This document shows, piece by piece, positions 36,271 to 49,704 of a DNA stretch of 64,000 nucleotides. Each line of letters starts with the position of its first letter. Position 1 is the first letter of the stretch. A model generated the notes under the pieces. It searched no databases. It saw only the letters and a program-made list of their open reading frames with translations, and was not told the DNA's origin. This DNA is from Zeugodacus cucurbitae (taxonomy: Eukaryota > Arthropoda > Insecta > Diptera > Tephritidae), in assembly GCF_028554725.1 (NCBI RefSeq), contig NC_071667.1:70189501-70253500 (forward strand), written 5' to 3'. The translations under genes and the position numbers were made by a program.

Positions 36271-39080
36271 TAGCGTTGAAGTATCATTTTCGTAAATTGT
36301 TTTAATTTTTTTTATTCTAACACAAACCAAGCCGTCCAGGTATTGTGATTCCGAAAAATCTACATATATATATTACAAGTTATGTATATTTTTTATATAT
36401 AAAATATATATGCATGTGCAATGGTTAATTAGAACGGATATGTATTTATCTGTATAGTAGAATGTGCTTATAGAAAAAAGTTTAACTGTAAATCATGAAT
36501 TATAATCACATTTGTTAAATATTTAATTAATAAATACATACATGTATATATATATAAATATACGGGTGTTTTTCAAGAGAGGTTTTATAGACTCAAGAGT
36601 TGGTAATCGTAATGTGAAGACCGTTTTTTCACCAAAAAATCGTACCCCCCAAGACTGATATTAAACATTCCTTGAGGAGAAAAGAAAATAAGTAAATAGA
36701 TACTTGTTCCTTTTTGAATCTTGAGATGCTGTAAGCTTTCTCGAAAACATGAATTGCTGACCACTTTCTCTTCCACGCTGTTTTTAGACGTTGCAGTTAC
36801 CCCCTCGTACTTCTAAAGAGGGTCTTCAATGATGACATTTTCTAAATTTCAGAAATCGAACGAGGAGCTATGCTCGGCATATTCTACGACCCTTCCCTTT
36901 GTTAAATGGTAAACGTTTATTATAGATTGACAATCAGATCTATATAACAAGAATAGGGACCCAGATTTCAGAGAACTGTATTCGATCAAGGGCAAATATA
37001 AATTTATATAAATATATAAAGATGTTCCGTCCGTCAGGCTCCGTCAGTTTCAGTTTAATACTTCAAAAGTGTATATCTCTATTTATGATGCGGTTTTGTT
37101 CAAATTTTGCACATATCTTTGAAATGACATTATTTATTTAATTTGAAAGTTTATTGTTCTAACGAGTATTTTGAGATGTCTTCGGAAACGATGTCTCAAT
37201 AAGTTATGATCATTAGAAGTCAGCGTGGAGAGAGCGCGCCGATAGTTTTTTTTTCATCTTTTGCGTTTTTCTCAAAACCTATTCAACTGATTGACTTGAA
37301 AATTAAAATACATCTTCGTAAATATATTTTCCACATAGAGACGTAGGATTTTTTAGATTGAATAATTTCAAAAATATTTAACCAATTTTTTATACAGTAT
37401 TTTTACCCCAAAATATAAAGTTAATTTTTGAAGTGTTTCCATTTGTGTAATTTTTTTGATACGTCTTCGTTGCTCTATTCAAAATTTATCACTCAAATAG
37501 TTTTGTCAAACAAAGTCGGTACCATACTCCTAAACTTTTTGATAATTTTTTTTTGTTGCTAACCACACAGTAACAACTAGTATAGAATATTACTTACATA
37601 CTATTAATTACTTCTAAACAAGTGCAATTATTTATTTCACATATATTTTATAAATATTTGCATAATTTAACTCATCGCTAACATCAATATTTATAAAACA
37701 TTAAAGTGGCTTGTTTTTCAAGGTTTAACGCTTGGCGAACAAAATGAATTAGCTTTCTGATTTAATACTGCTGTTGTTTATGCCACAATTGAATATGGTA
37801 TTTTTATACACAAACAGTGTGTTTGAAAAGTATGCATACCTCCACTAGACGCAATAGTTATTTAAAAATAGAGGCGTGTTTCTGTCTATACTTCCTAAGA
37901 GACCTAAGTGGTGTTGAGAAATATATGTTTAAATGTTGGGTCGACTAAAATAAAAACTTTCGAATACAAAACATGTCCCGTCTCTATTGAAAAAAGTTTG
38001 AATATTTTGCTATGGACAGATATTTTAGAATAGTGTTATCACTAATTTAAACTAAATGATTATATTTTCGAAAATATTACTACATAAAGGACTACATGAT
38101 TTTCTGGAGAGGGGTTATAAGGAAAACGGTTTCGCGGAAGCATTGCAAAAGGGGGTTAATCTCATGGAGGAACCCATTGCATGGGGTGACATATGTTTGG
38201 CAAGTTCAGTCAAGCTGAACAAGCTATGGCATTATAGACGTAGGTGTATCTTGGGGAATATCTCGAAGACTGATCTGTGATTTACGGTTCTTTTACTCCC
38301 AAAACGTTGTTCAGCAAATCTTCTCTATTCATGTTGAGCTTCAAGAGTTCAACACATGGCTGCTTCTGCAATTGTTAGATAGTTAAGAATTTTTTTGCAG
38401 CACGATTGTCTATCATAGTTCATAGTTTCACTGAATTTCAGTCTCCACATACGACTCTCTCGGCTAGTATTCCTATGAAAAATTAATTATTCGTCTACTT
38501 TTAACCACCACTGTATCGACGCTAATCCATTACGTAAAGTGAAGTTATTAAAAAATTGCAGCTGTTTATCGTTGAATTGTTCACGTACGATAAAATCTGC
38601 GCTAACGATAAATACCAAAAAAGTCCCCGTACCTCCAACCACGTATGCGTGTAATCAAGCAGGCACAACAGGTAGGTGTTTGGATTATAGTAAATCGCGT
38701 CATAATTACAATCAATTTCGCTTTGATTGTGGCACATTGCTGTCATTATGAGTACACATAGTATATGATTATTGGCATCATTGCTGGCGATTATGTTGAA
38801 TGAATAAACAAAAATTTACGTACGAAACGTTACGAATAAGAATTATTTCCCACCGATAAATTTCCTATTCGTGGTAAACAAGCTGATAACAAATTTGTGA
38901 CAGCACACATACACACAGAGCGGCAATTGTAACTGTTGTCTGTAGTGGTGGCAGCAAGTGTGACAGTAAGTAGCCAAGTACGCGCCATCATAACAAAACC
39001 ATTACGACGACAATGTAAAAAAGTGCAAATGACAGCGAAAGGCGAGGAAGCTTGAGAAATGCTTGAACTATACCTATAAA
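36271..39080. other. Intergenic, AT-rich with unidentified repeat-like segments
   Basis: No gene recognised. A segment from about 36560 (ACGGGTGTTTTTCAAGAGAGG) may be a DNA-transposon end, but no partner end was found. Open frames at 38056-38280 and 38522-38751 resemble nothing known. Confidence 0.4.
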
Positions 39081-39377
39081 CGAGGTGTGTTCAAAAAGTA
39101 ACGGTAATTCTAAAATTCCACAGATTTGGAGATTTCGATTGGCGAAATATTATTTCCAAAAATAAAAAGAACCTTAAAGGGTCGTCGTTTAATAAGCATA
39201 CGAGAAATCGCTCAAAAAATCGCCAAAGGTTATCCCAAAAATCCAGTTTGAGAAATATTTCGACGATTTGAAGAAGCGCTGACATAAGTGCTTAATATCG
39301 AATGGGGACTATTTTGAAGGCGAGAATATTTTTTTTTTCAAAAACAAAAATTGCCGTTATTTTTTGAACACACCTCG
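39081..39377 (+). mobile_element. Mariner element remnant (GAGGTGTGTTC family)
   Basis: Near-perfect inverted ends: CGAGGTGTGTTCAAAAAGTA at the left and TTATTTTTTGAACACACCTCG (reverse complement) at the right. The interior on the + strand reads SIREIAQKIAKGYPKNP and an Asn-Ile-Glu-Trp-Gly-like end, matching the C-terminal part of mariner transposase, interrupted by stops. About 297 bp, non-autonomous. Confidence 0.8.
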
Positions 39378-40200
39378 TATGCATATAGTAAGTCGTTGCA
39401 AGTGACAAGGTGGACACAAAGACCAAAAAAACTTGAATTTGATACGAAATTGCATTCAGTTAAAGGTGGGAAATATATGTATAAGAGAGTGTGAGAGAGT
39501 ATGTGAGTGCTATGCGTGAGAGGCGCGTGGCCGCATACATAAATATATTTCATAATAAATCATATATTCTTCACTTTTTAATTGTTTATCGAATTCATTT
39601 GCATAAAAGCAATTCCAAAGAAAATCTGCTGACCTTTACAGGCTTAAGCCGCTCTTATAACATACATATACACGTACAAGTATAAACACAGGCATTTAGT
39701 GACCACGTATGCGTCATCACTGATAGCATGATTAGCTCAAGCAATTAATCGTTGTAATCATTTACATAAGTCATAAGTCGAACGCCCCCTCAACCTAAAG
39801 AAATCTACGCAAACACGCTGTCTACATTTATTTAGAAGCGCGCTCAAAGAGCATACGTTATTGCTCGCATTTAAAACAGATGAGCAGCTATCAAACTAGA
39901 AAGTTGCCTACAGTATGAACAAATTGACCCAAGGGAAACTGAAATACAAACAACACAAATGCAAAAAAGTCGAAAAAAATAGTCTTCAACTCAGAGATGA
40001 AAGCTTAGTGAAAGCCTACGCTTTTGGCTATGCGCCTCCCTACAGCAGCCGCCCTTTCGCCTTCGCAGCTGTCGCAGTAGGCGATGAGGCGTTGGGTGGG
40101 CGTCCACACTACACCTACAACTACAACAATTGACACTCGGCAACGCTCGTTACTGTTAGCGCTTTGTGATTGGTCGAAATGCAGAATCCTGTTGCTCGCT
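39378..40200. other. Intergenic, upstream of a candidate promoter
   Basis: AT-rich to about 39780, then more GC-balanced. The frame at 39915-40133 (residues such as AFGYAPPYSSRPFAF) has no family match and overlaps open frames on the other strand. I treat it as promoter-proximal DNA. Confidence 0.35.
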
Positions 40201-40224
40201 CGTGCCGCATCGTTGTTGGCCGAG

Positions 40225-40611
40225 TATAAATTGACAACGCACAGCACAGAGGTCCCATTCAAATTTTGGCGCTTGCACAATTTAGCCGCAGCCGCAGCAG
40301 CAGCACATTGTGACCGGTAGCACGCAAAGTCATTCAGAAATATTGAAAGTATCAAATACAGTTACGCGAAACAACAAGTGGTGTTAGCCAATAAAATATA
40401 TGAGCGACAAGTAAGTGAACGCGTAATTGAGTAATAACAGCGGAGGAAGTAAATAAAAAAAGAGCTAAAAAATAAAAACTGCAGTCAGGTGTAAACGCGG
40501 GTGAAATCAGAAATATTAAAAACACAGTTAAGTGATCGTTTGCGACAGTTTGCGCTGCACTCTTAAGATATTCAATTATTAAAGGCTTCAGAAAAACCAT
40601 AAAAAATCGGT
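40225..40611 (+). promoter_or_regulatory. Candidate TATA promoter with non-coding first exon (two donors)
   Basis: TATAAA at 40225-40230 lies in unusually GC-balanced DNA, followed by about 350 bases without a long frame. Two strong donors follow: GCGACAA|GTAAGT (GT at 40411) and AAAATCG|GTAAGTGAG (GT at 40610). No coding exon follows until CCHa2 at 54.3 kb. This may be a distal CCHa2 promoter or a separate non-coding RNA. Confidence 0.4.
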
Positions 40612-41879
40612 AAGTGAGATTTGAAATTGCATATTTTTCTACTTTTCTTACTTAAATAATATAAGTTTCAAAAAAGTAGTAGTCAAAGTAAGTTTGAATT
40701 ATCTTAAATTAATAATTGGTGAATAATAATCATGCAATATCTTGTTTTGAGTTCTATTTTCAAAATCTAAATATCACTTGAAACTATATTGTTTTTCTGC
40801 TATCTTGTTTTCATTAAAAACAGTTAGTTCCGTAGCGAAAAGTAAAACAATTTAATATGGTAGTCTACAATATTTTATTGACTCCTAAATGTATGCTTTA
40901 CAGATTTCTTTTGTTCAGATAAAATACCGTTGATCTGCAATGTATACAATTTTTAACTATATTTGAGGAACTGTTGATTTAATTTAATTTGTAGTTAAGG
41001 GCAAAGCCCTGATTTATAAAAATAAGCAATTTTTGTCGATGCTATAACTTGATCTGAAACGATCTATTTAACAACAATTACAGTTTTTTGTAGAATATAA
41101 ATATTTCAAAACTTAAATTTAACTGTAGGACAGTTTAGGAATTTCAAATTTCCGATATTTTTAATTCTTCAATTAAAAAAAATAGATTTTTCTGAACTAA
41201 GCAATTAAAAGCTAGCTAATAAAGGGAATTATACAGTAAATGATGATCTCGCAATACTTGATGTAATCTAGTACATTACTTCTATATCTCGGAGATGAAT
41301 AGATATTTATTTAAGAATTTTCTAAAATGATTTAACCTTAACTCCTCAGTTTTACTCCTGATTTTCTTAGCTTTGAACTATTCTAAATACACTATTGATC
41401 TTGAATGCAGAAAGGCTTTGGCGAGATAGTAAACTTCGACTATGTCCTCATCATATTTATTATAACTTTTAATTGCGGTAGCACTGTATTCTCTATTAAG
41501 TTGTAGAGAGGTGGTAAAAGAAAGGTCTCTAAATTACCACTACCCAAATTTGGGTTGTTTTTAGCGAGTTTATCAAGGTGTGCCAAGAAATAAGTAATTC
41601 AAGTGTATAGAAAAAATATATCTCAGGGAGTTTAAAAAAAAAATTTCCTCAGGCACACAAAAAAAATGTGGCATATGCCCCGACAGCTGCGACCTTACGA
41701 GTGTTGTTAAATAGATTCAGCGAAATTTTACCTAATATATGTATTAAATACAGAAATATAATTTTATTAAACTGAAAATGAAGAAGAAATGTGCTTTTAC
41801 TATTTAATTCCATAGTAAAGGGTTTTTCAGTAAGAGCCCTATAAAAGTACAAAAGATGCCATTATGTATGAAACTCGAT
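40612..41879. other. AT-rich non-coding DNA
   Basis: Possibly intronic if the promoter at 40225 is used. No repeat or gene recognised. Confidence 0.4.
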
Positions 41880-42410
41880 TTTTTTTGGCATGGCACGACT
41901 TGCAGAAGTACAGATGCTGAACCCAATTTTCGTGAGATAACACTTTCACCAAACTAGGTTTTCAATAAATCGATTGTGACATTCGCTATGTGGCTTGTGG
42001 AGCCGTTCTGTTGAAACCACATATTGTCCTAGTCCATCTCATCCAATTCGAGCGAAAAATTTACGGTTGTCATTGAGCGGTACCGGCTTCAGTTCTTGCG
42101 TCAATTTGATCTTGTAAGAATGTAGACCAAGATAAGAGATGCCCAACGCTGGAGAACGACGTGTGAGGGACTGATTTGGGTCTTCCTCAATTGATGCGCT
42201 AGCGGCATCAATAATCTCGACATTATGGGCACTTCTTTGTCTCACTGGCACGGGAACATTTTGTACTGTGCCTGTAGATTCAAATTTTTCCACTATACGC
42301 TCAGTTGTTGATCTTTGGAACGATTATGACAACCATAAATTGGACGTAGCGCTCTTAAAGTTGAGGCCACTGACTGCGAATTTCAGTAGTAAATTTTAAT
42401 AATTTTGACT
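41880..42410 (-). pseudogene. Degenerate Tc1/mariner-superfamily transposase
   Basis: The minus strand encodes, across frameshifts and stops, TGTVQNVPVPVRQRSAHNVE, EEDPNQSLTRRSPALGIS, KIKLTQELKP and then MWFQQNGSTSHIA. The order fits a helix-turn-helix N-terminus followed by the second catalytic Asp region of an insect DDE transposase, with the usual Asp of FQQDGA changed to Asn. The stretch between them, which normally holds the first catalytic Asp, is missing. Terminal repeats were not found. Confidence 0.65.
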
Positions 42411-44230
42411 CGTTGTTAGATCGTATATCTTTGCATGATGAAATGGCAAACCTTACTGGAGAGAAATGTCAAAAGAGCGGGAAAAGGCGTCGTTTGCTTA
42501 CTTTTGTGGAGTCCCTTTATATCTGTTATTTGTCTTCCCTATTTTGTAAGCACGAAAAAATAACACAATCAGAAAATCTGTCTACGTCTCCATAAAAGTT
42601 CTAACACAACAAAATCTAAAATTTTCAACAACATTTTTTTCACCACAATCTCGAAACCAATCGATAATTGAGGTGTAGCTTCACAAAAGAAGGGAAAAAT
42701 GTAGAGAAGAGAGAAGAAGAAGAGTTTATCAGAAAAAATCGGTAGCATCACTCATAAAATAAATACCTCCCATTATAAAAAGATTTTCAACTTTATATTT
42801 TCAAATTTATATATACTGTTCTAAGTAATTCCACGCTTTACAAAACTGGGTCAAAGAGAATGTTGCCCTCCAACTCTTTTGTCTAATATTTATATATAAA
42901 TTAAAATATTTATTTTAAGCGGCTCACCCACTGAGTTGTCTCCATTCATTCATTACTTCCTATTCATAAATATAAATGTCCATTTTTGATCCCTTGTGAG
43001 CCCACGAATTCACCTATGAATACTTACAATTCTGAATAAAACTATTTATGTTTACTAACTGCACACCTTTTACTGCTTTACACCTATTGAAATATATAAA
43101 TACGCTTAATTGCTCTAAGCGCTAAACACCAAAACGCCAAACGTCATATGCGATTACGAGCCATCTCTCTTTTTTCACGAGCACAGGATGTCAGCGTGTA
43201 ACTTTTTCTTTGTGCCACGACATGAATGGATGTGAAATAGCAAAAGAGGATATTTAAAGTACATAAATGTATAGAAAAGCGATGGCACAATAACTGTGTC
43301 TAGGACAGGAAGTCAAATGTTGTGCGACGTTCACTTTCTGCTGATGCCATTAAAAAAATATTTGCTTTTATTTTTTTTGTTTTTTTTTCGCGGTTCATTT
43401 CTTTTTCCGTCCCATGAAAGGCGAAATGTGCCTACGGTTATGGAAGCTGAGCACTTAAACTTTGCAGACTACTCTAATATTAATTTCATAATTAATTGCA
43501 CTCAAATAGACACATCCTTACGCACATCCTGATGTACATATTGCAAACAAACGTACTTAGAAGCTTGTTATAATCATTTAAATGAAGCGTGTCGTGTTAA
43601 ATATCGCGTCCAGCGTATCCGGTGTTGTTTTTATTGTTTTAATAAGAAATCAAATTGTGTGATTTACACAAAGTAATTTTAGATCAATTTTAGGTAATCG
43701 ATTTCAATTGAAGCTTCATTGCTTTGCGCTTTTGTAAGGGGAAATTGGCAATAATTATACAAAAAATCAAAAAATAATAAATGACATATTTTTCAATTAT
43801 TTGTGAAGTTTTCAAGCTTCTTTTTAAAATACATCTAGGCTTTTTGCGTTCTATATCGTAGAACAATTGTTGAATGGATTAGAATACGATATTGTCTCAA
43901 AAACAATATTGGCGAAACGAAGGGGTACCAATATTTTAAAACCACGAAAAAAATTAAACCATATCCGTTGATCCGATAACTTATTTTACTAAGGTTCTAT
44001 AATTTTTTTTTTTTTTTTGGAAATCTAAAAACTAATACAATTAGTATTCGAAAGTCGTCTGAATAGCATTAAACTTCAACTTAAACCCCATAAAACTTTA
44101 GTATTGATGGTTATAAAAAGCATTTTAAGTATAGGTTATTAAGTAAAATATATCTAAGTAAAATGCATCGCTTTACCATCTTAACTTCTAGATTTGGCTT
44201 CTTGTGACTTCTTGCTGTTTTCTGAAAACT
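42411..44230. other. AT-rich non-coding DNA
   Basis: No gene or clear repeat recognised. A T-rich run lies near 43370-43388 and another near 44000-44018. Confidence 0.4.
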
Positions 44231-44235
44231 AATGC

Positions 44236-44430
44236 TCAACCCACACCGGATTACCCTTAACCCACACGTCTTTGACTAATAGGACACAAAAACGCAGTTT
44301 GCTCTAACCCAAACCAAGCGAACATGCGTTTTTGTTTCGTCTTCTTCGGTGTGGGTTGTCACATATGATGCTATGGACTGTTGTCGTATCAGACAAGAAA
44401 AGACGTCTTGACTAATCCGGTGTGGGTTGA
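44236..44430. mobile_element. Inverted-repeat element (MITE-like), 195 bp
   Basis: Perfect 18-base inverted ends: TCAACCCACACCGGATTA at 44236-44253 and its exact reverse complement at 44413-44430. Inside, AACCCACACGTC and GTGTGGGTTGTC repeat parts of the end sequence. There is no coding potential. The family is unknown to me and I saw no second copy in the window. Confidence 0.7.
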
Positions 44431-44999
44431 ACCTAATAGTGTTTTTAAATAGGAGCAAATTGATCAATTAACCGGCCTCTGCTTGATTAAAACGCTTATT
44501 AAGACCATATAAAACAAGATCTACATTTATTTTTAATTGAATTTTAATCGACTTGAAAATCAAATGCAACTCTGCGACAAAGACGTACGATATACGTTCT
44601 TTGTTTGCGATTGGCAGAATTTTTTGATAAAAAAAAGCTACGGTAGACGTCGTAGCTAAAAAATATTAATCAGCTGATGAAACTTACCAACTTCTCATGA
44701 AAAGCACAAACAAAAATGTATAACAGCTGATTGATTATGGAGTAGCCAGCCGGCAGTGTGAAGGGCAAAAACTGGTTTCTCAATCAAAATTTTAATTGAT
44801 CAATTAACTTGGCTGTCTAACAACGCTATAAAGCTCGTACCAGTATATGGAATACTTGGTAAATCTTTGCATGTTTGAATTGAGTCAATAGGAGGCTATT
44901 TTATAGATTTTCAAACAAAAAAAATATATATACATAATTTTAATATAAAGTAGTTGTACTCTTAACTCGAAATTAATTTATTTTTAGAATGGGGCTGCC
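44431..44999. other. AT-rich DNA with small palindromes
   Basis: TTGATCAATTAAC occurs near both 44459 and 44798. A 7-base perfect stem (AGCTACG...CGTAGCT) lies at 44636-44657. No gene seen. Confidence 0.4.
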
Positions 45000-45960
45000 A
45001 CACTATTAACACAGTATTTGTGCAAAGTTCTGCACCGATATCTTCACTAGTACTTACTTTATATATTGTAAAGTAAACGATTCAGATTGTCTTCAAAGTT
45101 CTGGTATATAGAAAGTAGGCGTGGTTGTGAAGCGATTTGGCCAATTTTCACAACATATCATTGGGATACAAGGAAGCTATTACAAACCAAGTTTCATTGA
45201 AATCGGTTGAGTAGTTCCTGAGATATGGTTTTTGACCCATAAGTGGGCGATGCCAAGCCCATTTTCCATTTTGTAAAAAAATCTGAGTGCAGCTTTCATC
45301 TGCCATTTCTTATGTGAAATTTAGTGTTTCTGACGTTTTTCGTCAGTGAGTTAACCCACTTTTAGTAATTTTCAACCTAACTTTTGTATGGGAGGTGGGC
45401 GTGGTTATGATCCGATTTCTTTTATTTTTGGACTGTATTAGGAAGTGGCTAAAAAAAACGACTGCAGAAAGTTTGGTTTATATAGCTCTATTGGTTTGCG
45501 AGATATGTACAAAAAACTTAGTAGGGGGCGGGCCACGCCCACTTCCCCAAAATTACATCCAAATATGTCCCTTCATAGTGCGATCCTTCATACCAAATTT
45601 TATTTCCATAGCTTTATTTATGGCTTAGTTATGGCACTTTATGTGTTTTCGGTTTTCGTCATTTTGTGGGCGTAGCAGTGGTCCGATTTTGCTCATTTTC
45701 GAAAGCAACCTTCCTATGGTGCCAAGAAATAAGTGTGCCAAGTTTCATCAAGATATCTTAATTTTTACTCAAGTTACAGCTTGCACAGACGGACGGACCG
45801 ACAGACAGACATTCGGATTTAAACTCCACTCTTCACCCTGATCACTTTGGTATATATAACCCAATATCTAACTCGTTTAGTTTTGGGTGTTACAAACAAC
45901 CGTTATGTGAACAAAACTATAATACTCTCTTTAGCAATATTTGTTGCGAGAGTATAAAAA
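45000..45960. mobile_element. Dispersed non-coding repeat, near full-length, opposite orientation to 14165
   Basis: Reverse-complement counterpart of the 14165-15135 copy: ACGGACGGACCGACAGACAG near 45788, GGTGCCAAGAAATAAGT near 45719, CTAACTCGTTTAGTTTTGG near 45869, ending at TTGCGAGAGTATAAAA. Parts also match 8650-9390. The open frames at 45395-45841 fall inside it and are not genes. Confidence 0.7.
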
Positions 45961-46918
45961 TACAGAAATAAATATTTATAATATTTAACTATATACATAT
46001 TACCAACGGTTAAAACTGTGGGCGATTTTATCCAGTATAATTGCGAATATTTACCTTACTTATAATTTAATATTACGTATTAAATACATGATATTATATA
46101 TAGATATATATGTATGTATGTATAAAATTCTCGTCTGTTTATGCGAAAAATCACAAAGCTAATCATTATTCCCGCACTTATCGCCGATGCCATGCGATTG
46201 GGTCAAATTGTCACAAGATTGCGAAGCACCTTTTCGTGTTCCAAACGCTCTGCACTGTGTACTTCTCTCCCTTTGAAAATGCTGCAACAGCCCGAGCACA
46301 CTTAATCGGGTAAGACACTTTTTTTGTCATTTAATAGCCAATTACAACAAAAGCGAGTTCTATTTGTTTACCACATTCCAGATGCACAATTTTGTTTATT
46401 TTTTTTTGAAATGTTACGAGTTGTTTCTATTTAATTTTATTATTATTGTTTTTATTTTTATTAATTTTTTAGAAATTGATAATAATAATTTTCCAATTCC
46501 TTATCGCTAGTTAAACGCCACTATAATTAACAAAGTTCTCATATATTATGTATGTATTATATATTTAGTTCCTATATTTTTGTATTGAACTGTTAGACAT
46601 TTATTTAATTTATTTTTAACAGTAAACTGTGCATACATACGTAGGTATTGATTTGTATTAAGTTAGTAACAGTACAGCTGAGTGCATCAGCACTTACACA
46701 CGACAAATGAGCTGTTGTTTTTAATGGATATGTCACGATTCTGGTTTTTTCATATATCGTTTCGTCCAACACTTAGCGAAGGGCAAACACAGGACATTTT
46801 AAGATTCTACCTTAACATTTTAAGAGACTACCTCTGAAAATTTCTTGCAAACTGGGCCAGTGAAATTTGGTTCTAAGAGGCAACTTATCCTCCATCATTT
46901 ATTCAAAAATCTGTCATA
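45961..46918. other. AT-rich non-coding DNA
   Basis: No gene recognised. TATG/ATAT simple repeats lie near 46100. Confidence 0.4.
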
Positions 46919-47317
46919 CGAGATGTGTTCAAAAAGTAACGGGAATTTTTTTTTTTCTTAGTAAAATATTTATTATACATTTATATTAATGTTGTCGCCT
47001 TCGCAATAGTCCCCATTCGATATGTTGAACTTCTGCCAGCGCTTATTCTAACCGTCGAAACACTTCTCAAAGTCGATTTTTCGTATGACCTTTGTGGCTC
47101 TTTGGCTTTTCCGACGGCTCTTTAAGGTTCTCTTTATTTTTAGAAATAGGAAAAAATCACACCGATGTATGTTTATAAATATTTTACCGAGTTATCTCTG
47201 GTGAATATGATACACTTACGCACATATATCAAAATAATAAAAAATTAAAAAAATTATATTTGGACTTTTGGACAATTGAAAATTTTAAAATTCCCATTAT
47301 TTTTTGAACACATATTG
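46919..47317 (-). mobile_element. Mariner element remnant (GAGGTGTGTTC family)
   Basis: Left end CGAGATGTGTTCAAAAAGTA, right end the near reverse complement TTTTTGAACACATATTG. The minus strand near 46990-47170 carries the end of a mariner transposase, read as an Asn-Gly-Asp-Tyr-Cys-Glu-Gly-Asp pattern and a following Lys/Arg-rich part with stops. Flanked by TA at the left. Confidence 0.7.
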
Positions 47318-49546
47318 CATATGAAATCTTAGCCCAGTTAATTTTCCGGATTTTGAAGATATCTATGAGTTCACTTGTATTAGTTTAGGAGCGTAATGAA
47401 AAGCTCAATCTCAAATTAAGTACTTACCACAGGGAGATTTTTTAAACAGACCAAGTACTGTTCTTATATATATTAATATGACATTGAAGCTAAAAAAATT
47501 AAATCAGAAAACAACTTTGAAAAAAAAATATTCCAAAAATTACCTTTACTTAGTTTATACCGTTATTTTAAAATTTTAATAATTTTCTAACACTCAAACG
47601 TGAAAAGTAATACCGCTAAGATATATATGACTTTGTGAAGGTACACGTGTCGTATGAGTAACATTTGATAATATGTAAATATTTACAGAAATACCTACTA
47701 TAAACATATGTACATATGGAGATAATATCTATTCAAAATATTAATTTATAAATGTTGAATTGATATGTGTCTATAAATCATAGAGAAATCAATCTGTAGT
47801 CACACATTTCAACACAAAACAATTTTCAACAAGAAGATAAGCTCATATCCACCATTATCTACTACTATCTACTGTATAGATATTCAGATTTATACATATA
47901 TCGCTTTTTGATAGCTCATCAATATTTATATTTGCTATCATTTGGCCACTTGAGCTAATCCCTAATCGTCAAATTAACAACCTGATTTGACAGCATAAAC
48001 AATATTGCTTTGATTGCACCACTGGAGTAGCCAGTCAGTGATAAATTTATCGCTAGTCATAGTCCATACAAGTATGTATTTATGTTCAGACGACATACAT
48101 ATGTATATATAAGTATGAATTAATGAGAATGATTATATTCGCACATAAATATGTGAGAAATTAATTTTGCATATGGCATACGAAAAAATCCTCCTAAAAC
48201 CAGTATGAAGAGGTCTACTAAGAGATGCAGAATATGCATACCAGATAGTCTAGATGTCACAACACATATGTGACTGACAATATATATATATATATATTTG
48301 CATATATAAGTATGTAAGTATATGTTTTCTCAGCATATTAATGGTTCACCTAGTACACACTGTTTATCAGTAGCGCGCAAAATATTTAATAACAAGTCTG
48401 CAGCGCTTAAAATAGCATGTCAAGTGGTTATTTATGGATTACTCCATATTTATATATATTTCTGTTTATATTTATACAGTTATTTACAGCGATCAAGCGC
48501 TACTTTTATTATACTTATTTCATATGTCTAAGGAGTTCAATGGTTAGTAGTGAAGATGCAACTATTTGTTATTGTTGTAGCAAGATTGTAGACAGTAAAC
48601 AACAGACAGGGATATACGACTGGACACTAGAGGCGCCTCACAACAATACAATGTGGATGGACATAATTTTATTGTTGCTTTTGTTGTTGTTGATCACGCC
48701 TTTGAGGCCAACGTATTTTTAAAGTATCATCATAATTAGCGCGGACAAGATGGACAGGCAGTCATACATACATATGTATGTATGAGACAAACAATTGTTG
48801 TTCTTAAGAACCATACAGACGGAAGCATCATACAACACGGCGTGTGACAATTCGAAAATACAGAGTGCAAATTTCTGCGTTGAAAATGTCATATTTTGTT
48901 GTTGTTATTATTATTTAATAATCAATATTATGGTTCACAAGCACTCGAGCGAGGTATTTTACTTATATGTATATATATTTGTATTTATATTTAAAAAGTA
49001 TTTTCTTAATATATTTTTAAATGGGCTATGTGCCAATTAAAGTGTTCACGCGTGTATATATGTATGTGTGTATGTGTATGGCTATGTAATAAATTAAAGA
49101 AAACAGCCAATAGGAAGCCAGTGTAGTGTAGTATATGACAGCCCATTGGAGGAGACACTCCGTGGCACTTGGACACTTTTTTCGATTGAAATTGCTCTCA
49201 TTTCAATTATGCACGCTACACTATTTGTTGTTGTGCATTTATTTGAAAAAAAAATGTTTACTTATTTTGGATTTTTTGAAGAAGGACTTCACGTAAAAAT
49301 AAAAATTTATACAACATTAATAGTGTCGAAAGTCACTTGTTGCATACATTTTTATAATATCTTTCTCTTATCACTCATCACGCTCCTTATAATGAAAACT
49401 TGTTGCTCTGAGCTTTGCAAGTTGCTTTTTCTTCTATTTATGGTGGCTATTGTGAGGTTATTCATAAAAGAGAGAGCTTTAAATCACCTCTTAATTGTAA
49501 TTTATTTATAACGAAAACATTTTTATGACAAAAATAGTCTATTATA
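47318..49546. other. AT-rich non-coding DNA
   Basis: Microsatellite-like ATATATAT near 48285 and TATGTATGTG near 49060. The frame at 49146-49511 begins at a TTG, is very hydrophobic, and has no family match. I do not call it a gene. Confidence 0.4.
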
Positions 49547-49704
49547 CGAGGTGTTTTAAAAAAATAACGGTAATTTGGGTTTTTGGAAAAAAAATTTTAT
49601 AAATGCATATCAACAAATTAGAATTATTTTTTGACAATTTTACTCTACAAACCCGTGAAATTTTAAATTTAACAATTCCCGTTATTTTTTGAACACACCA
49701 CCTG
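49547..49704. mobile_element. Short mariner MITE (GAGGTGTGTTC family)
   Basis: Left end CGAGGTGTTTTAAAAAAATA preceded by TA, right end TTATTTTTTGAACACACCACC. About 158 bp with no transposase sequence left, a deletion derivative of the elements at 34534, 39081 and 46919. Confidence 0.7.

Noticed and set aside
45395..45841. Three overlapping frames that look like a small gene
   Set aside because: They lie inside the dispersed repeat shared with 14165-15135 and change frame between copies.
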